From Levilactobacillus fujinensis (GTDB lineage: Bacteria; Bacillota; Bacilli; Lactobacillales; Lactobacillaceae): a DNA stretch of 32,202 nt. A program made the translations under genes and the position numbers. Positions 15,549 through 23,149 of this stretch are shown piece by piece (position 1 is the first letter of the stretch; each line of letters opens with the position of its first letter). The DNA lies in assembly GCF_003946335.1 (NCBI RefSeq), contig NZ_RHNX01000033.1, positions 1-32,202 on the forward strand, given 5' to 3'. The notes below the pieces were generated by a model, which was given only the letters and a program-made list of their open reading frames with translations, did not search any database and was not told the origin of the DNA.

Positions 15549-16482
15549 CGAAAATGATCCGTCAACGTTGACCACCAGCGGTCGGCTACTTAACTATAAC
15601 GAAGCCATTAAGTCGGGACTAGAGACGGGACTGAAGTTTACACAGCTGATGGACCAACTCGTTAAGACCACGGATCCCGATGAATTGGTTAATGCGGCGA
15701 CACAATTGGCCGATTTTGAATTGGATTCGGACTATGTGACATTCCCCCATCAATATAGTAATTCAGATTACTATCTGTTATTCATGTCCCGGATGTTGGA
15801 ATTACACGATCAGGGTAAGCATGTTATCTTGCAATCCCGTGATCACCACGAGGAGCTAACGCAGCAGTTAACGCCATTAGGTGATCGGGGGACCTTCAAC
15901 TTCCGCATTGAAACATCAGAAAATGGCGGCGTTTTCTACCGGGAACGGGCAACGGGTCAGTCCCTGTTCTATTTGAACTTGGAACGTAAGATGTTCCGTT
16001 TCAATAGCCATGCACTGACACAATTATTTATCATCGACTTGCACGAGACGGTCCCGGCCGAAACGGTCAAGGCATCCGTTCAAATCCTTTTTGATTTCGC
16101 ACGCTACTTAAAAGAGGACTACGGTTATTCTGTAGACTTTAACATTTTGGATATGGCTAACCGGCAAAATTATGCGGTTCGTTCCGCGGACTTGCCAGCT
16201 GGTGTTGTGGACCGTCTGTTCGTGACGGCGGCGCAAAACGACTACATGTTGACGAATGGCGTCAACGGCAACGGTGCTGAAATTTCACTGGATAAGAGCG
16301 TCGTGGTCGATATCTTCAACAATCAACTTGAAGGACAGCCAGAGTGGGTCATCACCGTCCATGACGATGCACAACAAGTCTCTTGGTTCGATGTTTTACT
16401 TCAGTATCCGTTTATGCGAGATTGGTACTTAGAAAATCTGAACGATCTGGAGATTCAATCGGATCCACTGATTTTTGGCTAG
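15541..16482 (+). CDS. Unrecognised cytoplasmic protein, coupled to preceding gene
   Basis: I do not recognise this protein (313 residues). It has no signal peptide, membrane segment, cysteine or nucleotide-binding loop. It looks like a globular mix of helix and strand with acidic character, including FNFRIETSENGGVFYRERAT (about 120-139) and a C-terminal half rich in Asp and hydrophobic residues ending DPLIFG. The start ATG overlaps the previous stop, and GAGGTGAAGG upstream serves as ribosome site. Its own stop overlaps the ribosome site of the dUTPase gene, so three genes form one unit. A shared function with the first protein, for example as partner subunits, is inference from the coupling alone. 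Confidence 0.8.
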   Translation: MINENDPSTLTTSGRLLNYNEAIKSGLETGLKFTQLMDQLVKTTDPDELVNAATQLADFELDSDYVTFPHQYSNSDYYLLFMSRMLELHDQGKHVILQSRDHHEELTQQLTPLGDRGTFNFRIETSENGGVFYRERATGQSLFYLNLERKMFRFNSHALTQLFIIDLHETVPAETVKASVQILFDFARYLKEDYGYSVDFNILDMANRQNYAVRSADLPAGVVDRLFVTAAQNDYMLTNGVNGNGAEISLDKSVVVDIFNNQLEGQPEWVITVHDDAQQVSWFDVLLQYPFMRDWYLENLNDLEIQSDPLIFG

Positions 16483-16497
16483 GAGGAATTAGATAAC

Positions 16498-17040
16498 GTG
16501 TTAGAACTAGCAAAATTAGTCCAGCAGTCAATTGCGTTGGATGAACAGATTACGGTCGACCGCCAGATTGAGATGCCTCGTAAACAGCAGATTGAGAATG
16601 CCTACGTGGCCTTAGATGTCGAGCTGGCTGAAGTGGCAAACACTTCTGAGTGGTTCAAGGTATGGAAAACGCATCGAGGCAAGGCTGACGAGGGCCAAAC
16701 GCCACGTGAGACACTACTGACGGAATACACGGATGCCATGGATTTCTTCTTTCTAGTAGCGGCCAAGAAAACCTGGACGCACCTCATCATGATTACTGAA
16801 GAAGACTTAACGGGACTGGAAAAAAGTCGGCCTGCTAAGGATCTGGACCAACAATACTTAATTCTAAAACGGATGGTGTTCAATAGTCACTTTGCTCACA
16901 GGCAAGAGGATTTTCGCCATGCTTGGCGATTATTCCTGAAGTGGGGATTTGTTGACTTGGGGTTTAGTCAGGATGAGATTCAAGCGGCCTATGAAGCTAA
17001 ACGTAAGGTCAACTTAGACCGACAAGCTAATAATTATTAA
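16498..17040 (+). CDS. dut: dUTP diphosphatase, dimeric all-alpha type
   Basis: Hydrolyses dUTP to dUMP and PPi, keeping uracil out of DNA and feeding dTMP synthesis. The 180-residue protein is all-helical and fits the dUTPase_2/MazG-like superfamily (PF08761). Metal-binding acidic pairs are seen as ExxE (E42, E45, in DVELAEVAN) and ExxD (E76, D79, in EYTDAMDFFF), and the C-terminal AYEAKRKVNLDRQANNY is typical of this family. It is unrelated in fold to the common trimeric dUTPase. GTG start with AGGAGGA that begins at the previous stop. A related MazG-like NTP pyrophosphatase activity cannot be excluded by eye. Confidence 0.82.
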   Translation: MLELAKLVQQSIALDEQITVDRQIEMPRKQQIENAYVALDVELAEVANTSEWFKVWKTHRGKADEGQTPRETLLTEYTDAMDFFFLVAAKKTWTHLIMITEEDLTGLEKSRPAKDLDQQYLILKRMVFNSHFAHRQEDFRHAWRLFLKWGFVDLGFSQDEIQAAYEAKRKVNLDRQANNY

Positions 17041-17045
17041 ATACT

Positions 17046-17083
17046 GGGGAGTTTTGAATAATCGAATTCAGAACCCCTTTTTT
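17046..17083 (+). terminator. Rho-independent terminator after dut
   Basis: GGGG-A-GTTTTGAAT pairs with ATTCAGAAC-CCC(C) with one bulged A and one wobble pair; six T follow. Confidence 0.85.
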
Positions 17084-17365
17084 GATTGGATTGATGACGT
17101 TGCGATTGCACGATCATTTTCAACCAATATAGACTAAAAATTTCTACTGGCTAACATCATAAGCCGGTGATACAGGAAACGAAAAACTTGTCAGGAACGC
17201 TAAAAATCGGTATGGTTTTAGGTGAGTAGCTACAGCAAGTGGAATCGCTGGTAGTCGGAGTGCGACCAGTACCCCAATTGAGCGGTGACAATTTCTATGG
17301 TCGCAAGAGTAAGGTAAACATTTTGATTTTCAACCTTTAGTTTCAATGTTTGGCAAGCACTAGAA
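17084..17365. other. Intergenic region before tetR
   Basis: Filled largely by repeat copy C (17211-17342). No clear promoter for the TetR-type gene could be chosen. Confidence 0.5.
17211..17342 (-). repeat. Dispersed intergenic repeat, copy C
   Basis: Reverse complement of copy A. The core 17232-17267 agrees at about 32 of 36 positions with copy A, three of the four differences being C-to-T. Similarity continues to TTTTCAACCTTTAG (17327-17340), the counterpart of the left end of A. The other arm (TGGTTTTAGGTGAGTAG) corresponds to A 9872-9890, but about 30 bases present in A are missing. It ends about 24 bases before the first possible tetR start. Confidence 0.7.
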
Positions 17366-18022
17366 TTGGTAACGAACGGAAGGGAGCGGAGGATTATCAG
17401 TCAATTAGATCCACGGGTGGTGCGGACCAATGAGCAGTTACGTCAGGCACTCAGCGAGCTATTGCAACAGCAATCGTTACAGCAAATTTCGGTCCAGAAG
17501 TTGACCAGTACGGCCCAACTGACACGGGGGACCTTTTATCTACACTATAAGGATAAGACGGATTTCTATGAACAGACGGAACAGCAAGTCATTGATGAGT
17601 GGTTCGCGGCGGCGCGGACGGTGATTGCTCCCAACGGTGAATCCGTAAGTGGCTTCGCCTTGGGGCCGGCGCTACGCTATGTTGATCGCCATCATCAGAT
17701 CTTAACGGTACTGTTACATCCCCAGTTCACTCAGTTCCGGCCGCGGTTACGGCAACGTTTTGAGCGGGAACTTTTAGGATTTAGCCAACATTTACCAGCT
17801 GTCGGAACGGATGAACCACCGATTGACATTCAAATCACCTTTTTGACGATGGCATTTTTAGGATTAGTCGAGCATTGGCTAAATGATAATCGGCGTTACC
17901 GTTCAGAATATTTAGCACAATCTTTTCGACAATTAGCAACGCCTAATGTCACGCTACTGGCGACTTGGTTTGCATTGGTGGGAACGGATATTGCGTTGGA
18001 CTCAGAAAAAAGCTTGACGTAG
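17366..18022 (+). CDS. TetR/AcrR-family transcriptional regulator
   Basis: Up to 218 residues. The helix-turn-helix domain (about 20-75) has the TetR pattern: [10 protein letters not shown], then [19 protein letters not shown]. The helical C-terminal ligand domain resembles the DhaS-like subgroup, but the ligand cannot be told. The start is unclear. TTG 17366 has no ribosome site; AGGGAG and GGAGG occur inside the reading frame at 17381-17392, immediately before ATT (17393), which would be a rare start codon; GTG 17417 is too far from them. Relatives usually begin just before DPRVxRT, consistent with ATT 17393. No obvious target gene adjoins it. The rplU -35 box lies within its last codons. 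Confidence 0.8.
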   Translation: MVTNGRERRIISQLDPRVVRTNEQLRQALSELLQQQSLQQISVQKLTSTAQLTRGTFYLHYKDKTDFYEQTEQQVIDEWFAAARTVIAPNGESVSGFALGPALRYVDRHHQILTVLLHPQFTQFRPRLRQRFERELLGFSQHLPAVGTDEPPIDIQITFLTMAFLGLVEHWLNDNRRYRSEYLAQSFRQLATPNVTLLATWFALVGTDIALDSEKSLT

Positions 18023-18042
18023 CTGACCCCATCAAGTATAAT
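18014..18042 (+). promoter_or_regulatory. rplU-prp-rpmA promoter
   Basis: -35 TTGACG (18014-18019), 17-base spacer and consensus -10 TATAAT (18037-18042). The -35 box lies in the final codons of the TetR-type gene. No terminator is seen between that gene and rplU. Confidence 0.88.
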
Positions 18043-18149
18043 TTTCATGTTGTATTTGTGGACTTCCACAGCTGCAACCGCTCGGGACGAGTCATTAAGT
18101 TTTCCGCTTGCGGAGCACTTGTTTTCGGCGAGTCTAAGTCTAAATATAT
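18043..18149 (+). promoter_or_regulatory. rplU 5' leader, possible L21 leader RNA
   Basis: About 105 untranslated bases between the promoter and AAGGAGG. Small hairpins are visible: TGTGG/CCACA (18057-18070), CTCG/CGAG (18081-18091) and TCCGC/GCGGA (18103-18114). An L21 leader family is described upstream of rplU in Firmicutes and is thought to mediate autoregulation. Membership here is inferred from position and structure, not from a matched consensus. Confidence 0.55.
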
Positions 18150-18165
18150 AAGGAGGTGCACACAC

Positions 18166-18474
18166 ATGTACGCAATTATCGTAACTGGCGGCAAGCAGTA
18201 CAAGGTCGAAGCAGGCCAAGCTGTTTACGTCGAAAAGTTGAACGTTGAAGCTGGTGAAAAGGTTACTTTTGACCAAGTTGTCTTTGTCGGTGGTGACAAG
18301 CCTAAGATTGGGACGCCAACTGTTGCCGGTGCAACCGTTACTGGAACTGTTGAAAAGCAGGGTCTGGAAAAGAAGGTTGTTACTTACAAGTATAAGGCCA
18401 AGAAGGGTACTCATACGAAGAAGGGTCACCGTCAGCCATACACCAAGGTTGTCGTTGATGCTATCAACGCTTAA
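18166..18474 (+). CDS. rplU: 50S ribosomal protein L21
   Basis: Protein of 102 residues with the L21 pattern: [18 protein letters not shown] at the start, [16 protein letters not shown] in the middle, and the C-terminal [20 protein letters not shown] that binds 23S rRNA. ATG at 18166 with AAGGAGG nine bases upstream; longer in-frame readings run into the leader and are not ribosomal-protein-like. First gene of the conserved rplU-prp-rpmA operon. Confidence 0.97.
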   Translation: MYAIIVTGGKQYKVEAGQAVYVEKLNVEAGEKVTFDQVVFVGGDKPKIGTPTVAGATVTGTVEKQGLEKKVVTYKYKAKKGTHTKKGHRQPYTKVVVDAINA

Positions 18475-18502
18475 AGCCTAAAGATTAAGAGAGGCGATCT
18501 CG

Positions 18503-18841
18503 ATGATTCACGCGACGTTCCATCATGGAGCTAACCGAATCGATTCATTCCAAATCACTGGCCACGCTGACTCAGGTGAGTATGGTCAAGACATTGTTTG
18601 CGCTGCGGTTTCGGTGCTTGCGATTACGACGGTCAATGGTCTACAACGAATCGCTAAGATTCCGATAGACGTTGAAAATCGTGATCAGGAGGGTGGCTAT
18701 CTGGAAGTCCACCTTCCACCAAAGCTGGAAGCAACGGCCGAATTAAAGGGACAAACACTCCTCCAGAGTTTTGCGGATGGGTTAAGAGATGTCGCCACAA
18801 ATTACGCGGATTATATTGAATTCGCTGAAATAAAAGACTAA
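18503..18841 (+). CDS. prp: Ribosomal-processing cysteine protease Prp
   Basis: Cysteine protease of 112 residues that removes the N-terminal extension of ribosomal protein L27. The catalytic pair is visible: H21 in ITGHADSG and C33 in DIVCAAVS, matching the H/C pair of the staphylococcal enzyme. It lies between rplU and rpmA as in Firmicutes that need this processing, and the L27 encoded next door carries the matching extension. The gene was formerly called ysxB or annotated as hypothetical. AGAGG precedes the ATG. Confidence 0.94.
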   Translation: MIHATFHHGANRIDSFQITGHADSGEYGQDIVCAAVSVLAITTVNGLQRIAKIPIDVENRDQEGGYLEVHLPPKLEATAELKGQTLLQSFADGLRDVATNYADYIEFAEIKD

Positions 18842-18859
18842 ATTGCGGAGGTGAAACTT

Positions 18860-19159
18860 ATGCTGATGAACATGAACTTACAATTCTTCTCTCACCATAA
18901 AGGTGGTGGGTCTACTGCTAACGGTCGTGACTCTGCTGGTCGTCGTCTTGGGACGAAGGCTGCTGATGGCTCTACTGTTACCGGTGGTTCTATCCTTTAC
19001 CGCCAACGTGGGACACACATCTACCCAGGCTTGAACGTAGGCCGCGGTGGTGACGATACTTTGTTTGCCAAGGTTGATGGCGTCGTTAAATTCGAACGTC
19101 TTGGCCGTGACAAGCGTCAAGTATCCGTATACCCAGTTGCTGAAGAAGTAGCTAAATAA
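18860..19159 (+). CDS. rpmA: 50S ribosomal protein L27 with Prp-cleaved extension
   Basis: Precursor of 99 residues. The N-terminus [10 protein letters not shown] precedes SHHKGGG; Prp is known to cleave after the FF of this type of motif, which would leave mature L27 with its basic N-terminal arm free to reach the peptidyl-transferase centre. The rest ([26 protein letters not shown]) is standard L27. ATG at 18860 lies nine bases after GGAG; the upstream in-frame GTG (18851) is part of the ribosome-site region. Ends the operon before two hairpins. Confidence 0.96.
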   Translation: MLMNMNLQFFSHHKGGGSTANGRDSAGRRLGTKAADGSTVTGGSILYRQRGTHIYPGLNVGRGGDDTLFAKVDGVVKFERLGRDKRQVSVYPVAEEVAK

Positions 19160-19183
19160 CACGAGGTTTTCCTCGTAACGACT

Positions 19184-19228
19184 GAAGAGCTTGAGGCGAG
19201 ACCAATTCGCTTTGAGTTCTTCTTTTTT
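19184..19228 (+). terminator. Rho-independent terminator after rpmA
   Basis: Sixteen paired positions with several wobble pairs (19184-19199 with 19207-19222), then six T. A smaller hairpin ACGAGG-TTTT-CCTCGT precedes it (19160-19175). Confidence 0.85.
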
Positions 19229-19254
19229 CTCTGATTAAAAAGGAGGATGGGTCA

Positions 19255-20319
19255 ATGACATCACGAATTGAACGGTTGCAAGCACAATTTGCATCACTGA
19301 GCATCGATAGTTTTCTGGTCTCCTCGGCCAGTAACCAGCAGTATTTAGCTGGTGCCAGTGTTGAAGGCGGCGACGGTTACTTGTTAGTGACGGCTAAACG
19401 TGCAGTTTTCATTACGGATGCGCGTTATCAGTCGGAATTGGCAGCAACCATGCCAGATATGTCCAAAATTATTACCCGTGACTATCTCCAGGCCGTTGAA
19501 GAGGTCTTAGAGGCCGATGGTGCGACAGTATTAGGCCTTGAGGATAGTTTAACCTTAGCTGAGTTCGACTGGTTAGATGAACATTTGATGAGCGACATCG
19601 TACCACTTGCTGATGTTGTGGACCACTTACGTCAGGTTAAGGAACCAGACGAATTGGCTGCAATTCGTCGGGCAACGGCCCTGACTAGTCAGGGAGTGGC
19701 GGCTTTATTTGATGTCTTGGCGCCCGGGATGACCGAGCGTAAGGCAGCTCAGTGGCTAGAACGTTGGATGCAAGACCACGGTGCAACGGGGCCGAGTTTC
19801 GGGACAATCGTTGCCAGTGGTGTGCGTTCCGCTTGGCCTCATGGTCAGGCCAGTGACAAGGTGATGGCAACCGGTGAGTTAGTGACCATTGACTGCGGTT
19901 TTTACGTGGATGGCTATACGTCTGATTTGACCCGAACAGTGGCCTTAGGCGATCCCGGTGCTGATCTTAAGGCGGCTTATCAGGCCGTACAGGCGGCCCA
20001 AGAAAAAATTATTGCGGCGACTAATCCCGGCGCAACGGGTGATGAAATTGACCATGCGGGTCGGGATTTCTTAACAGAACAAGGTTACGGGGATGCATTT
20101 ATTCACGGTACCGGTCACGGTATTGGGTTAGACATCCACGAAGGCCCGAACATCGGTCGCGGCTGGCCAGATGTGATGGCGGCAAATGAGGTCGTCACCG
20201 CAGAACCAGGCGTTTACTTTGCCGGCAAGGGTGGTATCCGCATTGAAGACGACGTGTTGGTCACAGAAACTGGTCATGAAGTCCTCACGACCACGCCACG
20301 GAATTTAATTATTCTGTAA
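19255..20319 (+). CDS. Xaa-Pro aminopeptidase (M24B family)
   Basis: Removes N-terminal residues next to proline, in peptide turnover. The protein has 354 residues: an N-terminal creatinase-like domain (1-130) and a C-terminal pita-bread domain with all five metal ligands, D213 and D224 (TIDCGFYVDGYTSD), H288 (GTGHGIG), E317 (TAEPGVY) and E331 (RIEDD). AAGGAGG lies before the ATG. It is placed directly before efp as yqhT is in Bacillus. An Xaa-Pro dipeptidase (PepQ) has a similar sequence; the position next to efp favours the PepP/YqhT type. Confidence 0.9.
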   Translation: MTSRIERLQAQFASLSIDSFLVSSASNQQYLAGASVEGGDGYLLVTAKRAVFITDARYQSELAATMPDMSKIITRDYLQAVEEVLEADGATVLGLEDSLTLAEFDWLDEHLMSDIVPLADVVDHLRQVKEPDELAAIRRATALTSQGVAALFDVLAPGMTERKAAQWLERWMQDHGATGPSFGTIVASGVRSAWPHGQASDKVMATGELVTIDCGFYVDGYTSDLTRTVALGDPGADLKAAYQAVQAAQEKIIAATNPGATGDEIDHAGRDFLTEQGYGDAFIHGTGHGIGLDIHEGPNIGRGWPDVMAANEVVTAEPGVYFAGKGGIRIEDDVLVTETGHEVLTTTPRNLIIL

Positions 20320-20333
20320 GTGACCCACGTATC

Positions 20334-20363
20334 TTGCTTTTTAGGGGTAAGAATTGATATTAT
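20334..20363 (+). promoter_or_regulatory. Candidate efp promoter
   Basis: TTGCTT (20334-20339) and TATTAT (20358-20363) with an 18-base spacer, about 35 bases before the efp start codon. Moderate match only. Confidence 0.45.
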
Positions 20364-20396
20364 AAAGAGGACATATTTTAGGAGGCTGAACACATT

Positions 20397-20957
20397 ATGG
20401 CAATTTCGACTGCTGATTTTAAAAACGGTTTAACTATTGAAGTGGATCATGCAATTTGGCGCATTATTGAATTCCAACACGTTAAGCCAGGTAAGGGTGG
20501 CGCTTTCGTTCGTTCAAAGCTAAAGAACTTACGGACGGGTGCCGTTCAAGAAAAGACTTTCCGTGCTGGTGCAAAGATGGAACAAGCTGACATTCAGACG
20601 CGTTCTATGCAATACCTGTACGAAGATGGTGGTAACCGGGTCTTCATGGACACCGATAACTTTGAACAAATTGAAGTTCCTGGTGAAAATATCAAGGACC
20701 AACTCCCATACTTACAAGAGAACATGAACGTTGATTTGGTCCAATACGGTTCCGAAGTTCTCGGCATCGAAGTACCAAACACGGTTGTCTTGGAAGTTGT
20801 TGCTACGGAACCTGGTATCAAGGGGAACACCGCTTCTGGTGGTTCCAAGCCTGCTACCATGAATACTGGCTTAGTCGTTCAAGTTCCATTCTTCGTTAAC
20901 GAAGGCGACAAGCTCTCCATCAACTCTACCGACGGGACTTACATTTCTCGCGCATAG
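20397..20957 (+). CDS. efp: Elongation factor P
   Basis: Relieves ribosome stalling at proline runs. The 186-residue protein has the KOW-like domain plus two OB domains. The loop that reaches the peptidyl-transferase centre reads [11 protein letters not shown]33 is the position that carries 5-aminopentanol in Bacillus (K32 there). The C-terminal [17 protein letters not shown] is typical. TAGGAGG lies upstream of the ATG. Followed by yqhY and nusB as in many Firmicutes. Confidence 0.97.
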   Translation: MAISTADFKNGLTIEVDHAIWRIIEFQHVKPGKGGAFVRSKLKNLRTGAVQEKTFRAGAKMEQADIQTRSMQYLYEDGGNRVFMDTDNFEQIEVPGENIKDQLPYLQENMNVDLVQYGSEVLGIEVPNTVVLEVVATEPGIKGNTASGGSKPATMNTGLVVQVPFFVNEGDKLSINSTDGTYISRA

Positions 20958-20994
20958 TTTCACACACGTTTAATCAGTAAGGGAGGGTCAACGA

Positions 20995-21435
20995 ATGGCA
21001 GAAGATACTAATATTATTTTAGAATCAAAGGAACCCGCTTTAGGCAAGATTGAAGTAGCACCGCAAGTTCTCGAAATTATTGTGGGTATTGCGGCTAGCC
21101 AAACTGAAGGTGTTGCTCGGATGCGGGGGTCTCTGGCAAACAGCGTCACGGAATTATTCGGTCGCAAGGAACAACATGGCAAAGGCGTTAAATTAGTCTT
21201 TGACGGCGACGAATTAGCAGTTGATGTTTACGTTTACTTGAATTACGGGGTTGCCGTGCCAAAGGTCGCCTTAGCCATTCAGGATAGCGTCAAACAACAA
21301 TTGCTGTTCATGACGGACCTCGATTTACGTGAAGTTAACGTTCACGTGGAAGGCGTCATTCCCGAAAAGACGGCGCAACAGGTCGACCCTGATAACCTGT
21401 TTAACCAGAGCGATGAAGGAGACAGTGACCAATAG
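20995..21435 (+). CDS. yqhY: Asp23/Gls24 family envelope stress protein YqhY
   Basis: Protein of 146 residues with the DUF322/Asp23 core (about 15-120): GKIEVAPQVLEIIVGIAASQTEGV, then DVYVYLNYGVAVPKVA. The tail is acidic. In Bacillus, YqhY affects acetyl-CoA carboxylase and in lactobacilli relatives respond to envelope stress; the accBC genes usually beside it are not here. GGGAGG precedes the ATG. The stop overlaps the GTG of nusB by one base. Confidence 0.9.
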   Translation: MAEDTNIILESKEPALGKIEVAPQVLEIIVGIAASQTEGVARMRGSLANSVTELFGRKEQHGKGVKLVFDGDELAVDVYVYLNYGVAVPKVALAIQDSVKQQLLFMTDLDLREVNVHVEGVIPEKTAQQVDPDNLFNQSDEGDSDQ

Positions 21436-21863
21436 TGACACTTACACGACATCAAATTCGGGAACGGGCGTTTCAAATGTTATTTGCGTTGAACGCCAAT
21501 CCCGATGCCGATCACGATGCGTTGTATCAACGTGTTCTGACGGACGACCCGAACCAAACCGTTCCCGTGCCAGATTACCTACAAACGTTAGTGACGGGTG
21601 TCTTGGCACATCAAAGCGAATTGGACGCACAAATTGACCAGTATTTAAGTACAGGTTGGCAGTTGAAGCGAATTGCGAAGACTGACCTTGTGATCCTCCG
21701 ATTAGCATTTTATGAAATTGACTACGTGGAAGAAGTGCCTGACCGTGTAGCCGTTAACGAAGCCTTGGAATTAGCCAAGAACTTTAGCGACGACCGCTCA
21801 CGGCGGTTCATTAATGGTGTGTTAGCACATACGTTAGATGAACCTTTGGATTCACAATCTTAG
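21435..21863 (+). CDS. nusB: Transcription antitermination factor NusB
   Basis: All-helical RNA-binding protein of 142 residues that forms the NusB-S10 complex on boxA RNA in rRNA antitermination. Family features: the N-terminal RHQIRERAFQMLFAL with the arginine-rich motif, LKRIAKTDLVILRLAFYE, and VAVNEALELAKNFSDDRSRRFINGVL near the end. The GTG start overlaps the yqhY stop (TAGTG); AAGGAG is 13 bases upstream, so translational coupling is likely. Ends on a terminator. Confidence 0.94.
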   Translation: MTLTRHQIRERAFQMLFALNANPDADHDALYQRVLTDDPNQTVPVPDYLQTLVTGVLAHQSELDAQIDQYLSTGWQLKRIAKTDLVILRLAFYEIDYVEEVPDRVAVNEALELAKNFSDDRSRRFINGVLAHTLDEPLDSQS

Positions 21864-21873
21864 TCATTAATTA

Positions 21874-21910
21874 GACCGACTGCTAAACTACTAGCGGTTG
21901 GTCTTTTTTT
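21874..21910 (+). terminator. Rho-independent terminator after nusB
   Basis: GACCGACTGCTA pairs along its full length with TAGCGGTTGGTC (two wobble pairs), followed by seven T. Confidence 0.92.
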
Positions 21911-22282
21911 AGACTTGACTAAAGATTAAAAGCCAAAATGTTCACCTTGCTTTTGAAATCATATAAATTGGTATTGCTAAATTAGGGGCAATGCGTGCAC
22001 TCTAACTACCAGGGATTGAACACCTTCGGCCAAAGGAGGGGGACGGTTCGCCTGAAAACCACCAGTTGTAGTCTCCGTATCGTTAGTGACAACAGTCCTA
22101 ATGATCATTTTGAAGCTTTCAACCGTCTTAAAAACGGATTGTGATAGCTGGTCGCACTGCGCCTAATTCACTACAACCCGCTTTAGGTTAATGAATCATC
22201 TGAGCCAGACGAGAAGGTCCCGTTTTGGGACTGACTATGCTAAAATAGAACATAACTTTGAATTTTGGGGAGGACGAGCTTC
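21911..22282. other. Intergenic region before folD
   Basis: No gene seen. The left two thirds is repeat copy B. Near folD there is a small hairpin GTCCC/GGGAC (22217-22231) and an extended -10 TGCTAAAAT (22238-22246) that may start the folD-tlyA transcript; no good -35 box was found. Confidence 0.6.
21921..22120 (+). repeat. Dispersed intergenic repeat, copy B
   Basis: Same orientation as copy A. Shared landmarks in order: AAAAGCCAAAATG (21928-21940), GCTAAATTAG (21976-21985), GCACTCTAACTACCAGGGATT (21997-22017, 17 of 21 positions as A), CCTTCGGCCAAAG (22023-22035), CGCCTGAAAACCACCA (22049-22064), GTCTCC (22071-22076), GTGACAACAGT (22087-22097). Core differences from A are all transitions. 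Relative to A it lacks the segment 9907-10300. Confidence 0.7.
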
Positions 22283-23149
22283 ATGACGACGATCATTGAT
22301 GGCAAGCAACTGGCAAAAGAGGTCAATGCACAGACCAAGGACCGGGTAGCTACCCTAACGCAACGTGGCATCACGCCCGGATTAGCCGTGATTATCGTGG
22401 GGGATGACCCGGCTAGCACAATTTATGTCCGGAATAAGCATAAAAAGGCACTACAGCTCGGTATCAACTCAATCGTACGGCAATTACCAGCTACGGTCAG
22501 CCAGGCGGAACTAATCGCCATCGTTCAGGCATACAATGTGGATCCAGTAATCCACGGTATTTTAGTTCAGTCGCCCTTACCCGTTGGCTTAGATGAACAG
22601 ACTATTGTGGCGACCATCGATCCCGCCAAGGATGTTGATGGTTTTCACCCGTTGAATGTTGGCCGGCTATTTGCGAACTTACCCGGTAAGTATCCCGTTT
22701 CTTGTACACCACGGGGCATCATGACCATGCTAGATTCCTTGCAGATTCATCTACGGGGCAAGCGGGCAGTCATCGTGGGGCGTAGCCGGATTGTGGGGCG
22801 ACCCATGGCAGCAATGTTGTTAAATGCTGACATGACGGTTAGCACCGCGCACGTCTACACGAAGAACCTGAGTGACCTTACCCGAGAGGCAGACGTTTTA
22901 GTCGTCGCGACGGGGGTGACCCACTTGATTAAACGAAACGATGTGAAACCCGGTGCGATTGTGATCGACGTGGGGATGGACCGTGACGAGAACGGAAAAT
23001 TGACCGGTGACGTGGACTTCGATGGCGTCGTCGACCGTGCGGGAGCAATCACGCCTGTACCTGGTGGTGTGGGTCCCATGACCATTGCGACGTTGATGCA
23101 ACAAACAGTAGACCTATGTGAGTGGAGTGAGCAACTTGGCAACGACTGA
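22283..23149 (+). CDS. folD: Methylenetetrahydrofolate dehydrogenase/cyclohydrolase
   Basis: Bifunctional enzyme interconverting 5,10-methylene-, methenyl- and 10-formyl-THF, using NADP. The protein has 288 residues. Motifs: YVRNKHKKA (catalytic tyrosine and lysine), QSPLP, KDVDGFHPLN, the nucleotide-binding GRSRIVGRPMA and PVPGGVGPMT near the C-terminus. ATG at 22283 is nine bases after GGGGAGG and is preferred to the in-frame TTG at 22265 that would overlap that site. The 3' end overlaps xseA by 14 bases. Confidence 0.96.
   Translation: MTTIIDGKQLAKEVNAQTKDRVATLTQRGITPGLAVIIVGDDPASTIYVRNKHKKALQLGINSIVRQLPATVSQAELIAIVQAYNVDPVIHGILVQSPLPVGLDEQTIVATIDPAKDVDGFHPLNVGRLFANLPGKYPVSCTPRGIMTMLDSLQIHLRGKRAVIVGRSRIVGRPMAAMLLNADMTVSTAHVYTKNLSDLTREADVLVVATGVTHLIKRNDVKPGAIVIDVGMDRDENGKLTGDVDFDGVVDRAGAITPVPGGVGPMTIATLMQQTVDLCEWSEQLGND

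Noticed and set aside
17896-18429. 177-codon minus-strand open frame across the tetR end, rplU leader and rplU
   Set aside because: It runs antisense to a clear promoter, leader and ribosomal protein gene and resembles no known protein.
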